NCBI RefSeq assembly: GCF_023101765.2
Contig: NC_064225.1
Location: 2,976,001-3,040,000 of the forward strand
Direction of reading: 5' to 3'
Length of the DNA: 64,000 nt
Source: Spodoptera frugiperda
Lineage: Eukaryota > Arthropoda > Insecta > Lepidoptera > Noctuidae
Of the stretch, positions 40,622 to 51,441 are shown in pieces. Numbering within the stretch: the first letter of the stretch is position 1; each line of letters opens with the position of its first letter. Both the position numbers and the translations under genes were made by a program. The notes below the pieces were generated by a model that did not search any database, had not been told where the DNA came from, and saw only the letters and a list, made by a program, of their open reading frames with translations.

Positions 40622-41040
40622 TCTTACTTAAAGAGATTAATACTCTTATATTAAAGAGATAATCGGTATAAAAGTTATGCCTGTTAACGTTGTTTTAAGT
40701 GTGCGCCAACTTTCTACATAGTTATAGCCTAAAGCTAGGATATTAAAGGGCAGAATGAATTCTTTTCTAAATAAAACAAACCCTACTTGAACAACTTCTC
40801 AAGAATTTGAATTTATGCCTCCTAACAAGTATTTTGTAGGCTAGCCTAGGCTAGTACTTTAGGCAACAACAAAATAATGGAAACTGCCATTAGACACGTC
40901 AGCAGTGAAATTATTGTACTCAACAAAATACACAGAGGGCAATTTATCAAGGAGAAATATCTACAAATAGCTCTATAAGCTTTAATAAAAACTCTTGCGT
41001 TAATACAAAATTTTATTTCAATAGGCAAATTAAGTAACGA
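40622..41040. other. No assigned feature
   Basis: AT-rich spacer with a small GCTAGCCTAGGCTAG palindromic run at 40840-40856. Confidence 0.4.
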
Positions 41041-41043
41041 TAT

Positions 41044-41350
41044 TTTTTTTTATGGAACACGCCGTCAGACGTAGCACCTGATAGTAAGCAATCGCCGCCG
41101 CCCATGGACACTTGAAACATCAGAGGCGTTACAAGTGCGTTATCGGCCTTTTGGGGGTTAGGAATTTAAGGGTTTTTGGGGAATCGGGGATTGGGAAGAT
41201 TGGGAAGGGGTAATTGGGCCTCCGGTAACTTCACTCACACAACGAAACACAACGCAAGCGTTGTTTCACGTCGGTTTTCTGTGAGGCCGTGGTATCACTC
41301 CAGTCGAGCCGGCCCATTCGTGCCGAAGCATGGCTCTCCCACACTTAAAA
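41044..41350 (-). mobile_element. SINE-A copy, near full length
   Basis: Poly-T, ATGGAACACGCCGTCAGACG, TAAGCAATCGCCGCCGCCCA, ACACAACGCAAGCGTTGTTT and GTGCCGAAGCATGGCTCTCC, ending CACACTTAAAA. Good reference for the family. Confidence 0.8.
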
Positions 41351-41351
41351 T

Positions 41352-41924
41352 GACGTACTTATTATTATTTTTCAATGATTTTTTCGATGGAAAAAGAAAA
41401 TGTTTTGTTCGGTCAAAATTCTCTCCATTATGGCGTCGAGATGTCGTGATAAGCGCAAATTAATGGTTAAGCCTGTTTCTCTTTGATATTATAAGCAATT
41501 TGAATAATTGGGAAAATATTTTCGACTCAATTTTAATGCTTTTGTTTATTATTGTAGTGAGTGAATTTTTATTTTTATTGCCTTATCGAGTTGTGCTCTA
41601 GAGAAATAAATTTCGCTCTAATTACATAGAGTGGAGTAGGCTTTGAAATATAAAATTGTATACCTATTGCTGTATAAATTAACGTTTGTTTTCTTTTATG
41701 TTATCAAGTACCTAGTTAGTTATTTTATTTTCATTTGGGCGTGTTGGTTATAATAAGCTTATTTTTCGTGATAGACTCGTGGTTAATAAACACGAAGACT
41801 CGTTGAATAATTGCTCTTAGCTAAGTGAAACTACTTAGTATTGAGTCTCAAGATCGCTTCTCAGATACCAAAGAAATATTACTGGGGTTTCCGATTCCAA
41901 TATTTTAAATATTAGCATCTCTTA
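41352..41924. other. No assigned feature
   Basis: AT-rich spacer. Confidence 0.4.
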
Positions 41925-41925
41925 T

Positions 41926-42218
41926 GTGCTTTTCCACCAGAGATGTGCTATGTAGTATATGCTACGAAAATGTAATAGCTAAACTATGTAAACGTTTCCA
42001 CTGATACTAAGTTATGTAGCTGCGCGAGGAAAATGCACATCACGATTATGCGATGTATCGATAGTACGGAAGTCATTCATAGCACGCACCATTCTACATA
42101 AAAACACACTTAGCTGAATCCGTTTCCACCAGTGCTACGCTATGTGTACCAATGAATATTATTGGTGGAAGCCAAACCTATCCACAACAACGTAAAATAG
42201 CACATCTCTGGTGGAAAC
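41926..42218 (+). mobile_element. MITE-H copy 2, full length
   Basis: GTGCTTTTCCACCAGAGATG at the left and GCACATCTCTGGTGGAAAC at the right. Body GATACTAAGTTATGTAGCTG and GCGATGTATCGATAGTACGG, colinear with the reverse complement of copy 1. Confidence 0.8.
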
Positions 42219-42360
42219 GGACTCAGTTAAGCTATGTTTTTTATATGGAAAGAGGCGTGCTATGGATGCGTGCTATGGATGCGTGTTATGGATGCGTGCT
42301 ATGGATGCGTGCTATGGATGCGTGCTATGGATGTGTGCTATGAATGTGAATGGTTTCCAT
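42211..42360 (-). mobile_element. MITE-H partial copy carrying the minisatellite
   Basis: TGGAAACGGACTCAGTTAAG, then CTATGTTTTTTATATGG, equals the internal part of copy 1. It then enters the 13-bp tandem array and exits through TATGAATGTGAATGG. Confidence 0.65.
42255..42345. repeat. 13-bp minisatellite, seven units
   Basis: GCGTGCTATGGAT is repeated seven times head to tail, with one substitution in unit 3 and two in unit 7. The unit resembles a single GGTGCGTGCTATGAAT stretch in MITE-H copy 2 (inverse of 42081-42096), so it probably arose by slippage in the element. Confidence 0.9.
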
Positions 42361-42364
42361 TTTT

Positions 42365-43960
42365 TTCATTCCACGGCTTAATCTTAAAGAATAAAATTAT
42401 AATATAAACGACAAAAATATACAAATAACAGTCACTATTATATCGATAATAACTGAACTATAACTAAACTATACATCCATAGTAACTAAAGCACCCATTG
42501 TTCCTGATATCTACATCTATAACCCAAGCCTTTGAATTGTAATCCTTCTCAATTAAACCCAGATTCCATTTATTCCAGAACCATAATGGGTGATGTGATA
42601 AACATCTTCCGATGCGACAAAAACTATAGCCAAATATCTTGGAAACCAATTCTGTAATCAGTGGTTTGTATCAACAAGATTTTGTCTCTTATTGGCGTTG
42701 GAGTATGAATAATAAAGGTAACAGCAAAACATTCTAATCTTGTGCTGTTTTATCTGATGATGCTTTTAAGTTATAAATGTTTTAAATAGTATCACAGTTA
42801 TTATTATTCATGAAGTGAAACTTCAATTTTTGATTATTTTTTAATTTAGTTAGATTTTTAAGTTTGAATTATTTTGTATTTTCTTACTGGCCATGTAATG
42901 GATTAGGGTTATCGCATACACATAAACGACACGGACACAGCCCGACATTTATTGCTTTAGAAACAATAAGAAAATGCTGTAAGCGCGCTGCCAGCTCACG
43001 GACCGCGCGCTGTCAGCCTTTTTGTATTGACGTTATGAAATATATCATACGACATAAGATTTAATGTTTAAATTTAAATGACAAGTTTATTGCTGAGATG
43101 GAGCGATGCCTTTAAAGTGTGATATGTCCTTAATTTTATACTTTTTCAAAACACTTGAGAGTGACCTAAATCAGTGCTCTGCTACTGATGTGATGACTAG
43201 CCTTTTATCTTTGATGAAATAATGTCACACGCCTCCCTTCATATTCTTAAGTTTTCCATAATACATACAGAAAACGTAAATACATAAGATACCTAACTAT
43301 TAATTTACACCCACCAACCAAAAATCAATTTCACACATCACACGTCTCCCTCCCTTTTTAATTACACGAAACAAACAAATTTCGTTTCATTTATAATTAA
43401 ATGCTAATGTAAATAAAGGCCTTTTTCCTTTGGCTTTGTGCAAAATTTTAAGGGACATGTGAGGCGTATCTCGTCTTCGCTAATATATTAAATATTTAAA
43501 GCAGAAAGTCTAAAGGAGGCACTTATCTTTGAACATAATCTTTGTGCCGTGTTTTACGAGGCGTCTTAAATAAAATGGGCGTTTAATCTAACTGTAAACA
43601 TATTATAGAAAATTATGTTTGAAATAGGTACTGACTGTTTTGTTGGTCCAGTTATTTTGGGTGTGATTAATGGTTAAGGTTTTGGTATCGATTTCTGCGA
43701 TAAAGAAGGAAGGATTAAATCTTTATGGTACTAACTGTTATATATATGTAACAATCTTACGAATCTTACATATTTCTTTCGTTTCCTCAACAGTCATCAG
43801 TCTTTTCATGCATGCTCATCAGTTACAAGGTACTTTTAATTTGATCCTTCTTTAATAAATCGCCAATCTGGTCGATATATATACGTCTAGGGCGGTCTAT
43901 TGACGGTCCCATTCATATCCGCTTTAAACGAACGGGCTGAACTTAACCAAAAAAAGCAAC
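42365..43960. other. Long interval without assigned feature
   Basis: Mostly AT-rich. A GC-richer patch at 42980-43020 (GCGCGCTGCCAGCTCACGGA and an inverse GCGCGC) stands out mildly. Frames of about 60 codons are unsupported. Confidence 0.4.
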
Positions 43961-43963
43961 GAG

Positions 43964-44247
43964 ACGTTGCTTTTTATCCCCGAAGGGGTAGGCAGAGGTG
44001 CCCATTACGACACGTAATGCCGCTATACAATGTACAACTACTTTTTACCATTTGTGTTATAAGTCCTATGTAATAGGGGGTGAGCCTATTGCCATATACT
44101 GGACACAATATCAGACTCCGTGCTACTACTGAGAAATTTTCAAAAAACCGAAAACAGCCCAGCAATACTTTGCCCGGCCCGGGAATCGAACCCGAGACCC
44201 CTTGTTCAGCAGTCGCACTTGCGACCACTCGACCAACGAGGCAGTCA
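43964..44247 (-). mobile_element. SINE-D reference copy, full length
   Basis: GCTTTTTATCCCCGAAGGGG, GACACGTAATGCCGCTATAC, GTGCTACTACTGAGAAATTT, inverted B box GGGAATCGAACCC and CGACCACTCGACCAACGAGG. On the minus strand it runs from a tRNA-like head to AAAAAGC. Confidence 0.85.
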
Positions 44248-44249
44248 AG

Positions 44250-45328
44250 GCTGAACTTAACAATGGAACATTTTTAAGATGAGAACTGTGCTACTTGATT
44301 ATAACTTATCCTTTCCGTCTTAGTCTCAGTCGAGTCTAATTGTATTTCCTTATTAGCATACCTACCTATTATAATAAAAAAACGTGCTTAAATATACATA
44401 ATTGGAACCAGCCTCAATACTTGTAAGCACGGCTTATAGACACAAGAGACAGCAAATTATAATTCTTCCAAAGTAGTTGTTACACATTTCAATTTGTTCT
44501 GTAACATGCTACAACCACGAAGCTTAATCGCCTGTATTAAAACCACAAGGACAGGTGTGGGTGGCAGCGTTTCAGGGCAAACAAAATGCTTGTTACATAA
44601 AAAATGTGGTTTTGTTTGGTAAAAAAATAATTATAAACTATGCAGAGTCAATTTGGACGTATGATTTGGATCTTGGTATACTTTTTTTATGATTGATAAT
44701 AGCGAGATAAATAAGCGATTCGGTTAAATTGAAAAAAAAAGTATTGAAGTGATTTATCTAACCAACTCGTATAGACTTTAATCCCTGGATAAGTCCACTT
44801 AGAAACTCGTTTTTCGACTAGGGCATTGAACGTGAGATATTTTTCTCGAAAGTACTATTTGTAGCATTCGACTGATGCGACATTTAATTCTCTTAACAAA
44901 AGACCAAAACCAAAGGCAATAATAAAACAATCTTCATAAAGGTAGTGTACAATGAAAATCAGTATAACCTACCCACGAAGCGCTCTATATCTTCTTAATA
45001 CTCAACAAACATGGTCATATTAATCACAGACCATTGTTTGGGACAAATGACTGCCCTCAGGCCCCAATAACATTTCTGTACAGCTTGCAATTTTGTTGAT
45101 AAACAACGTACAATACAGGCATACTAATATTGCTACTTAAGGCTGTGGACACACTATCAAGGAACCGCTAAGGTTTGGTGGAAACAAGAAAACATTATCT
45201 AGTTAACAGAAAACACATCGAAACAATAGCGTATACAAAATACATGTGTGGGTAATTTCAAACAATCACTTGTGTTCTTCTCTGTGATATTATATTTGTA
45301 GCGAATGAAATCTTTTCTACTTTTTTCT
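44250..45328. other. No assigned feature
   Basis: AT-rich spacer with no credible frame or repeat partner. Confidence 0.4.
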
Positions 45329-45330
45329 GA

Positions 45331-45430
45331 GAATGGATAATCATTAAATAACTTCTCACTTTGAGTAAAGTGAGAGGAAGTGTCTGACTCTTACTGACCA
45401 AAAACTACCCCGTTCTTTTCCTCCTCCAGG
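45331..45430 (-). mobile_element. SINE-B fragment
   Basis: GGATAATCATTAAATAACTT, GTGAGAGGAAGTGTCTGACT, AAAAACTACCCCGTTCTTTT. Diverged. Confidence 0.65.
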
Positions 45431-45486
45431 ACTCCTGATTCGAGCAGGTCGGGAAATTTTACCTAGCTGTTTGGAGAACTTTGTGC

Positions 45487-45645
45487 TTTTTTTTAAGGGG
45501 AGAAAATCATCCAATGACTTTTCCGCTTTGGGGGAGGCGAGAGTGAGTGTCAGGCTCTTACTAACTAAAAACCACCCCGTTCCTACTCCCGACTTTTGAG
45601 CCGGAGTTTCGGTAAACCCACTAGGTAGTCCGCAGCTTCGGAGAA
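45487..45645 (-). mobile_element. SINE-B copy
   Basis: Poly-T, GAAAATCATCCAATGACTTT, AGTGTCAGGCTCTTACTAAC, AACCACCCCGTTCCTACTCC, GTAAACCCACTAGGTAGTCC. Close in tandem to the preceding SINE-B fragment. Confidence 0.75.
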
Positions 45646-45647
45646 CT

Positions 45648-46165
45648 TTGTGCTTGGACTTAAGGTTGAAAATATCACAAAAAGTTTTGTGGTTTTTCAC
45701 CGTAGTGCGTGCGCCTCAGGAAAAACACTAGTGTGGCCCTAGCCTAAGTAAACTTACTTGACAAAATGTTAGACGACACGACAAAATCGTTGCCTGTCTT
45801 GCTGTTTATAAGAAACAGAATTTATTTGCCAATAAATAGGAGATTTTGCTTTATTTTCGCCTTGTTTTTGGCTCGTACGTGGTTAGCGGTCACTGTCAAG
45901 GTCGTGCGAGTTGGGGTTGCGTTTACGTGTGCAAAGATATGGATCGACGTGTTTTTGTTGGGGAAGTCTTGATTGAAGCTGATAGGAAACGGGTCTCTTT
46001 CTGTGTGTTAGTAAGTCAGTGTGATTTGGACTACACAATTCTTAATGGTGATACAATATTCTTACGTAAACTTGTTGTATTTTTTATGTTTGTAAAATAT
46101 CTATTGCCTTGTTGATGGACCGATCTTGATGGAGACTAGCATGCATGGGATCTTGGAATCTTGTA
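45648..46165. other. No assigned feature
   Basis: Two overlapping plus-strand frames of 68 and 89 codons (45766-46115) exclude each other and match nothing known. Confidence 0.35.
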
Positions 46166-46166
46166 T

Positions 46167-46248
46167 CAGTGGAAACGGTCAAACAGTTTCACAGCTTAGC
46201 TATTACATCTTCGCAGCATAGCTACATAGCACATCTCTGATGAAAGTG
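46167..46248 (-). mobile_element. MITE-H terminal fragment
   Basis: ACAGTTTCACAGCTTAGCTA and CATAGCTACATAGCACATCT, ending CTGATGAAAGTG, equal the right 80 bp of copy 1. Confidence 0.7.
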
Positions 46249-46249
46249 T

Positions 46250-47240
46250 CTCTCTCTTAAAATAGATATTAAAACGTAGGCGGTTAGGTATCTGATTACA
46301 TTTATCATAGTCATCTCTTACAATGGAGTTTAATAAGAAACACTGCGTGTAATATACATTTTAGACTACACAAAAGCTTCAATATCTTTCTATATTCATG
46401 ATCGGTTCGTACCAACAAAGTTTCGCAAGTAAAGAGAATGTACTATCAAAACTTTAAACTGGAATCTTCAATAGACAGAGAGATTGGAATTCAAATCAAG
46501 TTGGGTGGAGCTCCAATTTAGTAGAGAGCTGATCAGCAGTTATTTTGTTTGCTACAGAGGATTATGAGTGACTTGTGTATATTCAAATTTTGGGTGTTTT
46601 TGTGCGGAGAAAATACAAACTTTTGATACGCATGATCGATATTCATTGCTGATCACAATGGAGTTTGCTTTAAATGCCACAATTTTATTATAATTTAGGG
46701 AACAGAGAGTTCCTTAAGAAAAGGAGGATCCTCCAACCAGGCGTGGTGATCATGCCTGGCGGACTTTCTACCCAACTGTTGTTCGTTGGCATTTCTATCC
46801 ATGTTTATTCGTATGTGCGATGTAAGATTTTATGACCCGTTAATTTGCTTGTTGATAATCTATGTGCGACTTTTTTGATGTATCGCCACAATAACTTAAT
46901 AATTAAAGAATAAACTTAATGCTGACTTCATGTTGTTACTAAAATTATAGAAAGTAGGCATCTTAATACCTTGATGTCGTAACTTATCATGGCACAAATC
47001 CAGTTCAAACTGAAATTGAATTCAACCGGAGAAAAATTGAGCAAATCTCGCATCTACAAAAAAAAAAAAGAGAAAACGGACCATAATTCACACCAGTTTC
47101 CCCATTTCAAACAGTTTCCGTATAAAAAGTCTAGAAGACTATTTACCAACCTCTTTGTGTGAGGATCCGAATGGCTGCCCTTCAAATGTATTAGAGCTAC
47201 GGCCGTCCGCCTACGTCCATCCACTCTAGGCGATCTCTAG
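46250..47240. other. No assigned feature
   Basis: Contains two short palindromes at 46724-46770 (GGAGGATCCTCC and CCAGGC..GCCTGG). Otherwise AT-rich and unassigned. Confidence 0.4.
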
Positions 47241-47245
47241 GCGTA

Positions 47246-47693
47246 CAGTGACGGATTTAGTAAGCACGGGGCCCGTAATAAAGTATATTTATTGTGGGGC
47301 CCACGATTTTATACAGCATGACCACGATGGAGTTTTTTGCTAATTCTTCTTCATAACAGTAATATTTTGGAGAGAGCACCCAGTTCCACGGGCGGTCAAT
47401 TATATGTTAAGGTTTAAAACATGCCTTTTAATAAATGTGTATTTTGCTTTACCACTGGAAGTACGAATACAACTGAACAGAAGCTAAAAGAAGATCATTC
47501 CTGAAACTTTTAAACCGTATAATTTAAAGTAGTACGTAGTTACCAAGTTAACGTGTAATTTTTCTAAAAGAAATACTCTAAAATGAGTCTGGAGCGCTTT
47601 GGGTCCTTTTGCGCGGGGCCTGCACTAAACACTACCATTTTGCGCGGGGCCTGTAGTAAATACTACCCTTGCTCTGTAGTAAGTCCGGCACTG
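47246..47693. mobile_element. hAT-like MITE, 448 bp
   Basis: Ends CAGTGACGGATTTAGTAAG and (inverted) CAGTGCCGGACTTACTAC. GGGGCCC blocks occur inside, as in the 10.8-kb element. An imperfect ~31-bp tandem pair (TTGCGCGGGGCCTG...CTACC) lies at 47609-47670. No matching 8-bp flanks, so the target duplication is lost or the ends are off. Confidence 0.6.
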
Positions 47694-47919
47694 TTCTCCC
47701 CAAGATTTATGAATAGTTCGGTTACTAAATATACATGATGTGCAATTTCGTACGCCATGTTCATAGTGATGTTGTCTAGATGAGGAGAGGAGTGCTTTAG
47801 ATAAGGGTAAAAGGAGTTAGGACTGAGTTCATCAGTTGGGAAATAAAAAATATAGTTTCAGCTTTTTTTTGGAAACTAGGTACTCAATCCCATAAGATAG
47901 TAATTTTTGTGCCTTTAAG

Positions 47920-48148
47920 CTTAAGTCATTGTATCTCCTGCTTTAAAGTCACCGAGAAAAGTGGAAAGTATCGTTTTCTTTTCCTTTATGCTTCTGATTT
48001 ATTTCGTCGCGGGATCCTAGACAGAAATTCAATTCCCTGGGACATCAGTGTTCCGTTGTTTTCATGGTTGTATCTATTTTAGGTTCTGGCTGATAAGAAT
48101 TGCAGCGGTTTTGATAGGTTGTAGTGGGCATGTCTCATTTTAAAAAAA
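47920..48148 (+). repeat. Repeat L, copy 3
   Basis: GATTTATTTCGTCGCGGGAT, GTGTTCCGTTGTTTTCATGG, AAGAATTGCAGCGGTTTTGA. More diverged, with stop codons inside the TVDP-like unit. Confidence 0.65.
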
Positions 48149-48149
48149 G

Positions 48150-48660
48150 ATGATAGTATGTGTATTTTATTGCCATAATATTTCGTATATTCTTGACTAA
48201 GTGTAACTTTTTAGTTGGGGCTCGTTACGTCACATCTTCCTATGAAAACTACGACGTCACACGTTATTCCATCTTTATTTCCATAAATAAAATACATTCC
48301 TAATTTACTAGAATATCATCGGTCATCAAAATCTTTAAACATATTTTTTAAGTCTATTTCTAATAACAAACTCAAACTACACGCGACAATAAACTTTAAT
48401 AAACATACTAATAACAATTATAATCGCTTACACGTCGCGAGTGTAAATAGGGAATATAATAATAGAGCTGATATAACCACAATGCAATAGTTTCGCCGCC
48501 GTATTGTGGCCTGAATGTTCAAGTTGGCTGCTAATACGAACTTGTGTTACATTTACATGATGCTTATTATATCCTGAAGCGGTAAGTAGGGGGGTATTTA
48601 TAGAATACCTACTCCTTGGTGTTGAAGTAAGGGGTTGATAAATTCCTAAACATATATTTT
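48150..48660. other. No assigned feature
   Basis: AT-rich spacer. Confidence 0.4.
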
Positions 48661-48661
48661 A

Positions 48662-48693
48662 AGTGTGGGAGAGCCATGTTTCGGCACGAATTA
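48662..48693 (+). mobile_element. SINE-A, 5' end (interrupted by SINE-B)
   Basis: AAGTGTGGGAGAGCCATGTT then TCGGCACGAAT is the SINE-A start. It resumes at about 48849. Confidence 0.75.
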
Positions 48694-48848
48694 TTTTTTT
48701 TTTAGAGGGGGATTATCATCCAATGTCTTCTCCCGCCTTGGCCGAGGCGAGAGGGAGTGTCAGACTCTTACTGACTAAAAACCACCCCGTTCCTTCTTCC
48801 GAGCCGGAGCCCCGGTAAACCCGCGAGGTAGTCCGCAGCTCCGGATCA
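48694..48848 (-). mobile_element. SINE-B inserted in SINE-A
   Basis: Poly-T at 48691-48700, GATTATCATCCAATGTCTTC, CTTGGCCGAGGCGAGAGGGA, ACCCGCGAGGTAGTCCGCAG, CTCCGGATC. 5' truncated. Confidence 0.8.
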
Positions 48849-49111
48849 TAACTGGCTCGAACGGAGTGATACTACGCCCTCACAGAAAACCGACGAGAAA
48901 CAACGTTTGCGTTGTGTTTCGTTGTGTGAGTGAGGTTACCGGAGACTCAATTACCCCCCTTCCCAATCTTTCCCGATTCCCCAACAACCCTTAAATTCCT
49001 AACCACCCTAAGGTCGGCGAAGCACTTGTAACGCCTGTGGTCTTTCGCGTGTCCATGGGTGGCGGCTATTGCTTACCATCAGGTTATCCGCTTGCTCGTG
49101 TACCCGGTTGT
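48849..49111 (+). mobile_element. SINE-A, remainder after the SINE-B insertion
   Basis: ACTGGCTCGAACGGAGTGAT, AACGTTTGCGTTGTGTTTCG, CCCCAACAACCCTTAAATTC, TGTCCATGGGTGGCGGCTAT, CTTACCATCAGGTTATCCGC, TTGCTCGTGTACCCG. Confidence 0.8.
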
Positions 49112-49300
49112 ATTTCGTTGTAGAGAGGTGAACGGAGATCCAATTACCCCCCTTCCCAATCCCCGATTCCCCAACAACCCCTAAATTCATAACCCCCAAA
49201 ATGTCGGCAACGCACTTGTAACGCCTCTGGTGTTTCGGGTGTCCATGGGCGGCGGCGATTGCTTACCTTCAGGTTACTAGTATACCCGCTTATACCACAA
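49112..49300 (+). mobile_element. Second SINE-A unit in tandem
   Basis: Restarts inside the element at TTGTATTTCGTTGTAGAGAG and repeats the body to CCATGGGCGGCGGCGATTGC and TTACCTTCAGGTTACTAG. The two units are head to tail. Confidence 0.75.
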
Positions 49301-49302
49301 AA

Positions 49303-49853
49303 AATATTACAATAATCATGAACAACAATAAAACAAAAACATCGTGTTTATATATCTTCTTAGAATTCTACTTAACCTCTTACCACATAAATCCACAAAC
49401 CCACAAAAACAAAAACACACACGGAAATGAAGGAAAACAACGAGAAAAGACAGGGGACACTTGTTTATTATTGTAACGAATTGTTAGCAAGTACCAGGGC
49501 AACATATAATTTGAGGAGTTCATTGTTGATTAGTTCTGCGAACGACCAAAGTATTGTATTACGTTTATCTCAGTTGGAGATCGAGGGTAAAGTATTGAAT
49601 GAATCTCAGTGAGTGAGTGTTTGGATAGTTGCAATGAGATGTTGGTATAAATATGAATGAACTATGTAGTTGCGAAACTTCGTACTATGTCAACCAAAGA
49701 TTGTTTACACAAACAAAATGTTTTGGGCAAATACTTAATAATTATACCAATACACATTTTGATATATTAATACATATTTTGGGCAAATACATAATTATAC
49801 GTATTTAAAATTCTTGCAGTAACATACATTAGGTACATTATAATTTTTGTTAG
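49303..49853. other. No assigned feature
   Basis: A 61-codon plus-strand frame at 49427-49612 (MKENNEKRQGTLVYYC...) has a mixed composition but no homology I know and no splice context. TTTTGGGCAAATAC occurs twice (49721 and 49788). Confidence 0.35.
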
Positions 49854-49855
49854 TT

Positions 49856-49965
49856 GCAAAAAACACTAGGATTTTCTCCAGTGTCATGGGTGTGTTTACA
49901 AACATACATGTTTACCTACATATCACACCCAGAACAAAAAATATTGGAACACATAAAGAGAAAAA
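49856..49965 (-). mobile_element. SINE-C 3' fragment
   Basis: ACACTAGGATTTTCTCCAGT, GTCATGGGTGTGTTTACAAA, TATCACACCCAGAAC. The head is absent. Confidence 0.6.
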
Positions 49966-49967
49966 AT

Positions 49968-50605
49968 AATAAAAAAATTATGATTGAATACAAATATTTC
50001 GTCCGTTACCTTATCTAATGAGAGATGGACACAAGACAGAGGACTCGTAACAGCAATTATCCCGAATTAAACCCACTATTATATCTCTAAGCCCATGATA
50101 TTACATAATTACATATAACAAGAACATACTTCATAACAAAAGAAAACATCTGTTCAGTTCCTATCTCACGTAAATCGCACCAATCAGCAACGAGAATGAG
50201 AGATTGTAGTGTTAATTGAAACGATTAATTTCTTGGTCCTTCGGTACAAAGAGGAGATATTAGTTGTAGCTCTCTCGTTAAATATTGGTAGATAAGTAAT
50301 AATTTGTTTGGGATAAACCGGTAAATTGATTGTTTTGTCTTTTTGTGGTGAGCAGTGTTGTCTTTCGAGTGGTCTTGTGATCATTGATTACTGATTTTGG
50401 CAGATTATTTATTTATTATTAGTTCCCGTTCCTGGAACTGCGTCCAGTTATTTTCGGTAACAAGTTCTGCTTCTTTGTATCGTACGAGTACCATCGTTTC
50501 GTCATTCATTGTATCGTTTATAAGAATGTAATAATCCCTGAGTTAGGTAAGTGTTGAGCTTAAGACATTTTTATATATTAAGTATATTATGAGACTTTTT
50601 ATGGT
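49968..50605. other. No assigned feature
   Basis: AT-rich spacer with one GGTCCTTCGGTACAAA, identical to 7110-7125. Confidence 0.4.
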
Positions 50606-50608
50606 ATA

Positions 50609-50870
50609 AGCCGGTAAACGAGCAGACGAATCACTTGATGGCAAACAATCGCCGCCGTTCATGGTTCATCCCTAACACAAGAGCGAGAGGAACTTAGGAG
50701 TTATTGGGAAATCGGGGATTGGAAAGGGTACCCCCCTTTCTCTATTGGGCGTCTGATAACTTCACTTACACAACGCAAGCGTTGTTTCATGTCGGTTTTC
50801 TGTGAGGCCGTGGTATCACTCCGGTCGAGCCGGCCCATTCGTGCCAAAGCATGGCACTCCCACACTTAAG
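50609..50870 (-). mobile_element. SINE-A copy with internal deletion
   Basis: GGTAAACGAGCAGACGAATC, AACAATCGCCGCCGTTCATG, CACAACGCAAGCGTTGTTTC, TGTGAGGCCGTGGTATCACT, CAAAGCATGGCACTCCCACA. The GTTACAAGTGCGTTGCCGG part is missing. Confidence 0.75.
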
Positions 50871-51095
50871 TATGTAAACAAACCAAAGAAATATTTTCTT
50901 TCTACACGTACAAACAGTCCGATTTAAAAAATGATTTTGCATTTGATAGCCCATTTATTTATGAGGTTTATAGGCTATCTAGCATCACGTTACGACGCTT
51001 ACTCATGGAGCACGTGGGTTAAACCGCGAAGCATATGGTAATAAAACCATTTTATTACAACGTACATACTCAAAGACGTGTTCTACTAACGGCTA

Positions 51096-51183
51096 AAGCT
51101 ATACAAACCAGTATAAACTGACCGTCGAATGTGCAGAACGATCATACAAGCCGAGGCCACGATAAACTGGTGCTGTATAGCTT
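51096..51183. mobile_element. Foldback element V, copy 2
   Basis: AAGCTATACAAACCAGTATA pairs with ACTGGTGCTGTATAGCTT inverted. About 88 bp; centre GAACGATCATACAAGCCGAG. Confidence 0.7.
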
Positions 51184-51440
51184 CATTTGCAAAAGGACCA
51201 AAAAGGATCAATGTCACAATCCAACGGTCCTGTGTCAAACTATCACCCATAACCCCAAGCTATGTTGTCAGCAAGGTTTAACCGGATAAAACCGGTTTCC
51301 TGGTACAGTTATAGCACAAAACATATTTCGTGGAATTTAAATTGAATTTTATAGTTTGTGATATTCGAAATTAAATTTGAGTGTCGCTTTGTACCTGCTT
51401 TGTGATGTGGAAATGAAACTAAATTTTGGTGAAAATGTTT
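51173..51440 (+). repeat. Local duplication block X, copy 1
   Basis: About 250 bp nearly identical to 54293-54556: CCATAACCCCAAGCTATGTT, TTAACCGGATAAAACCGGTT, AAAACATATTTCGTGGAATT. Begins within the end of foldback element V. Confidence 0.85.
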
Positions 51441-51441
51441 T

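Noticed and set aside
42152..42343. 63-codon frame with an ACYGCVLWMRAMD repeat
   Set aside because: It is simply the 13-bp minisatellite read in all three phases.
42255..42345. CRISPR-like array
   Set aside because: The 13-bp units are contiguous with no spacers, so this is a minisatellite.
45356..45700. 114-codon minus-strand frame
   Set aside because: It reads through two SINE-B copies; the translation is SINE sequence.
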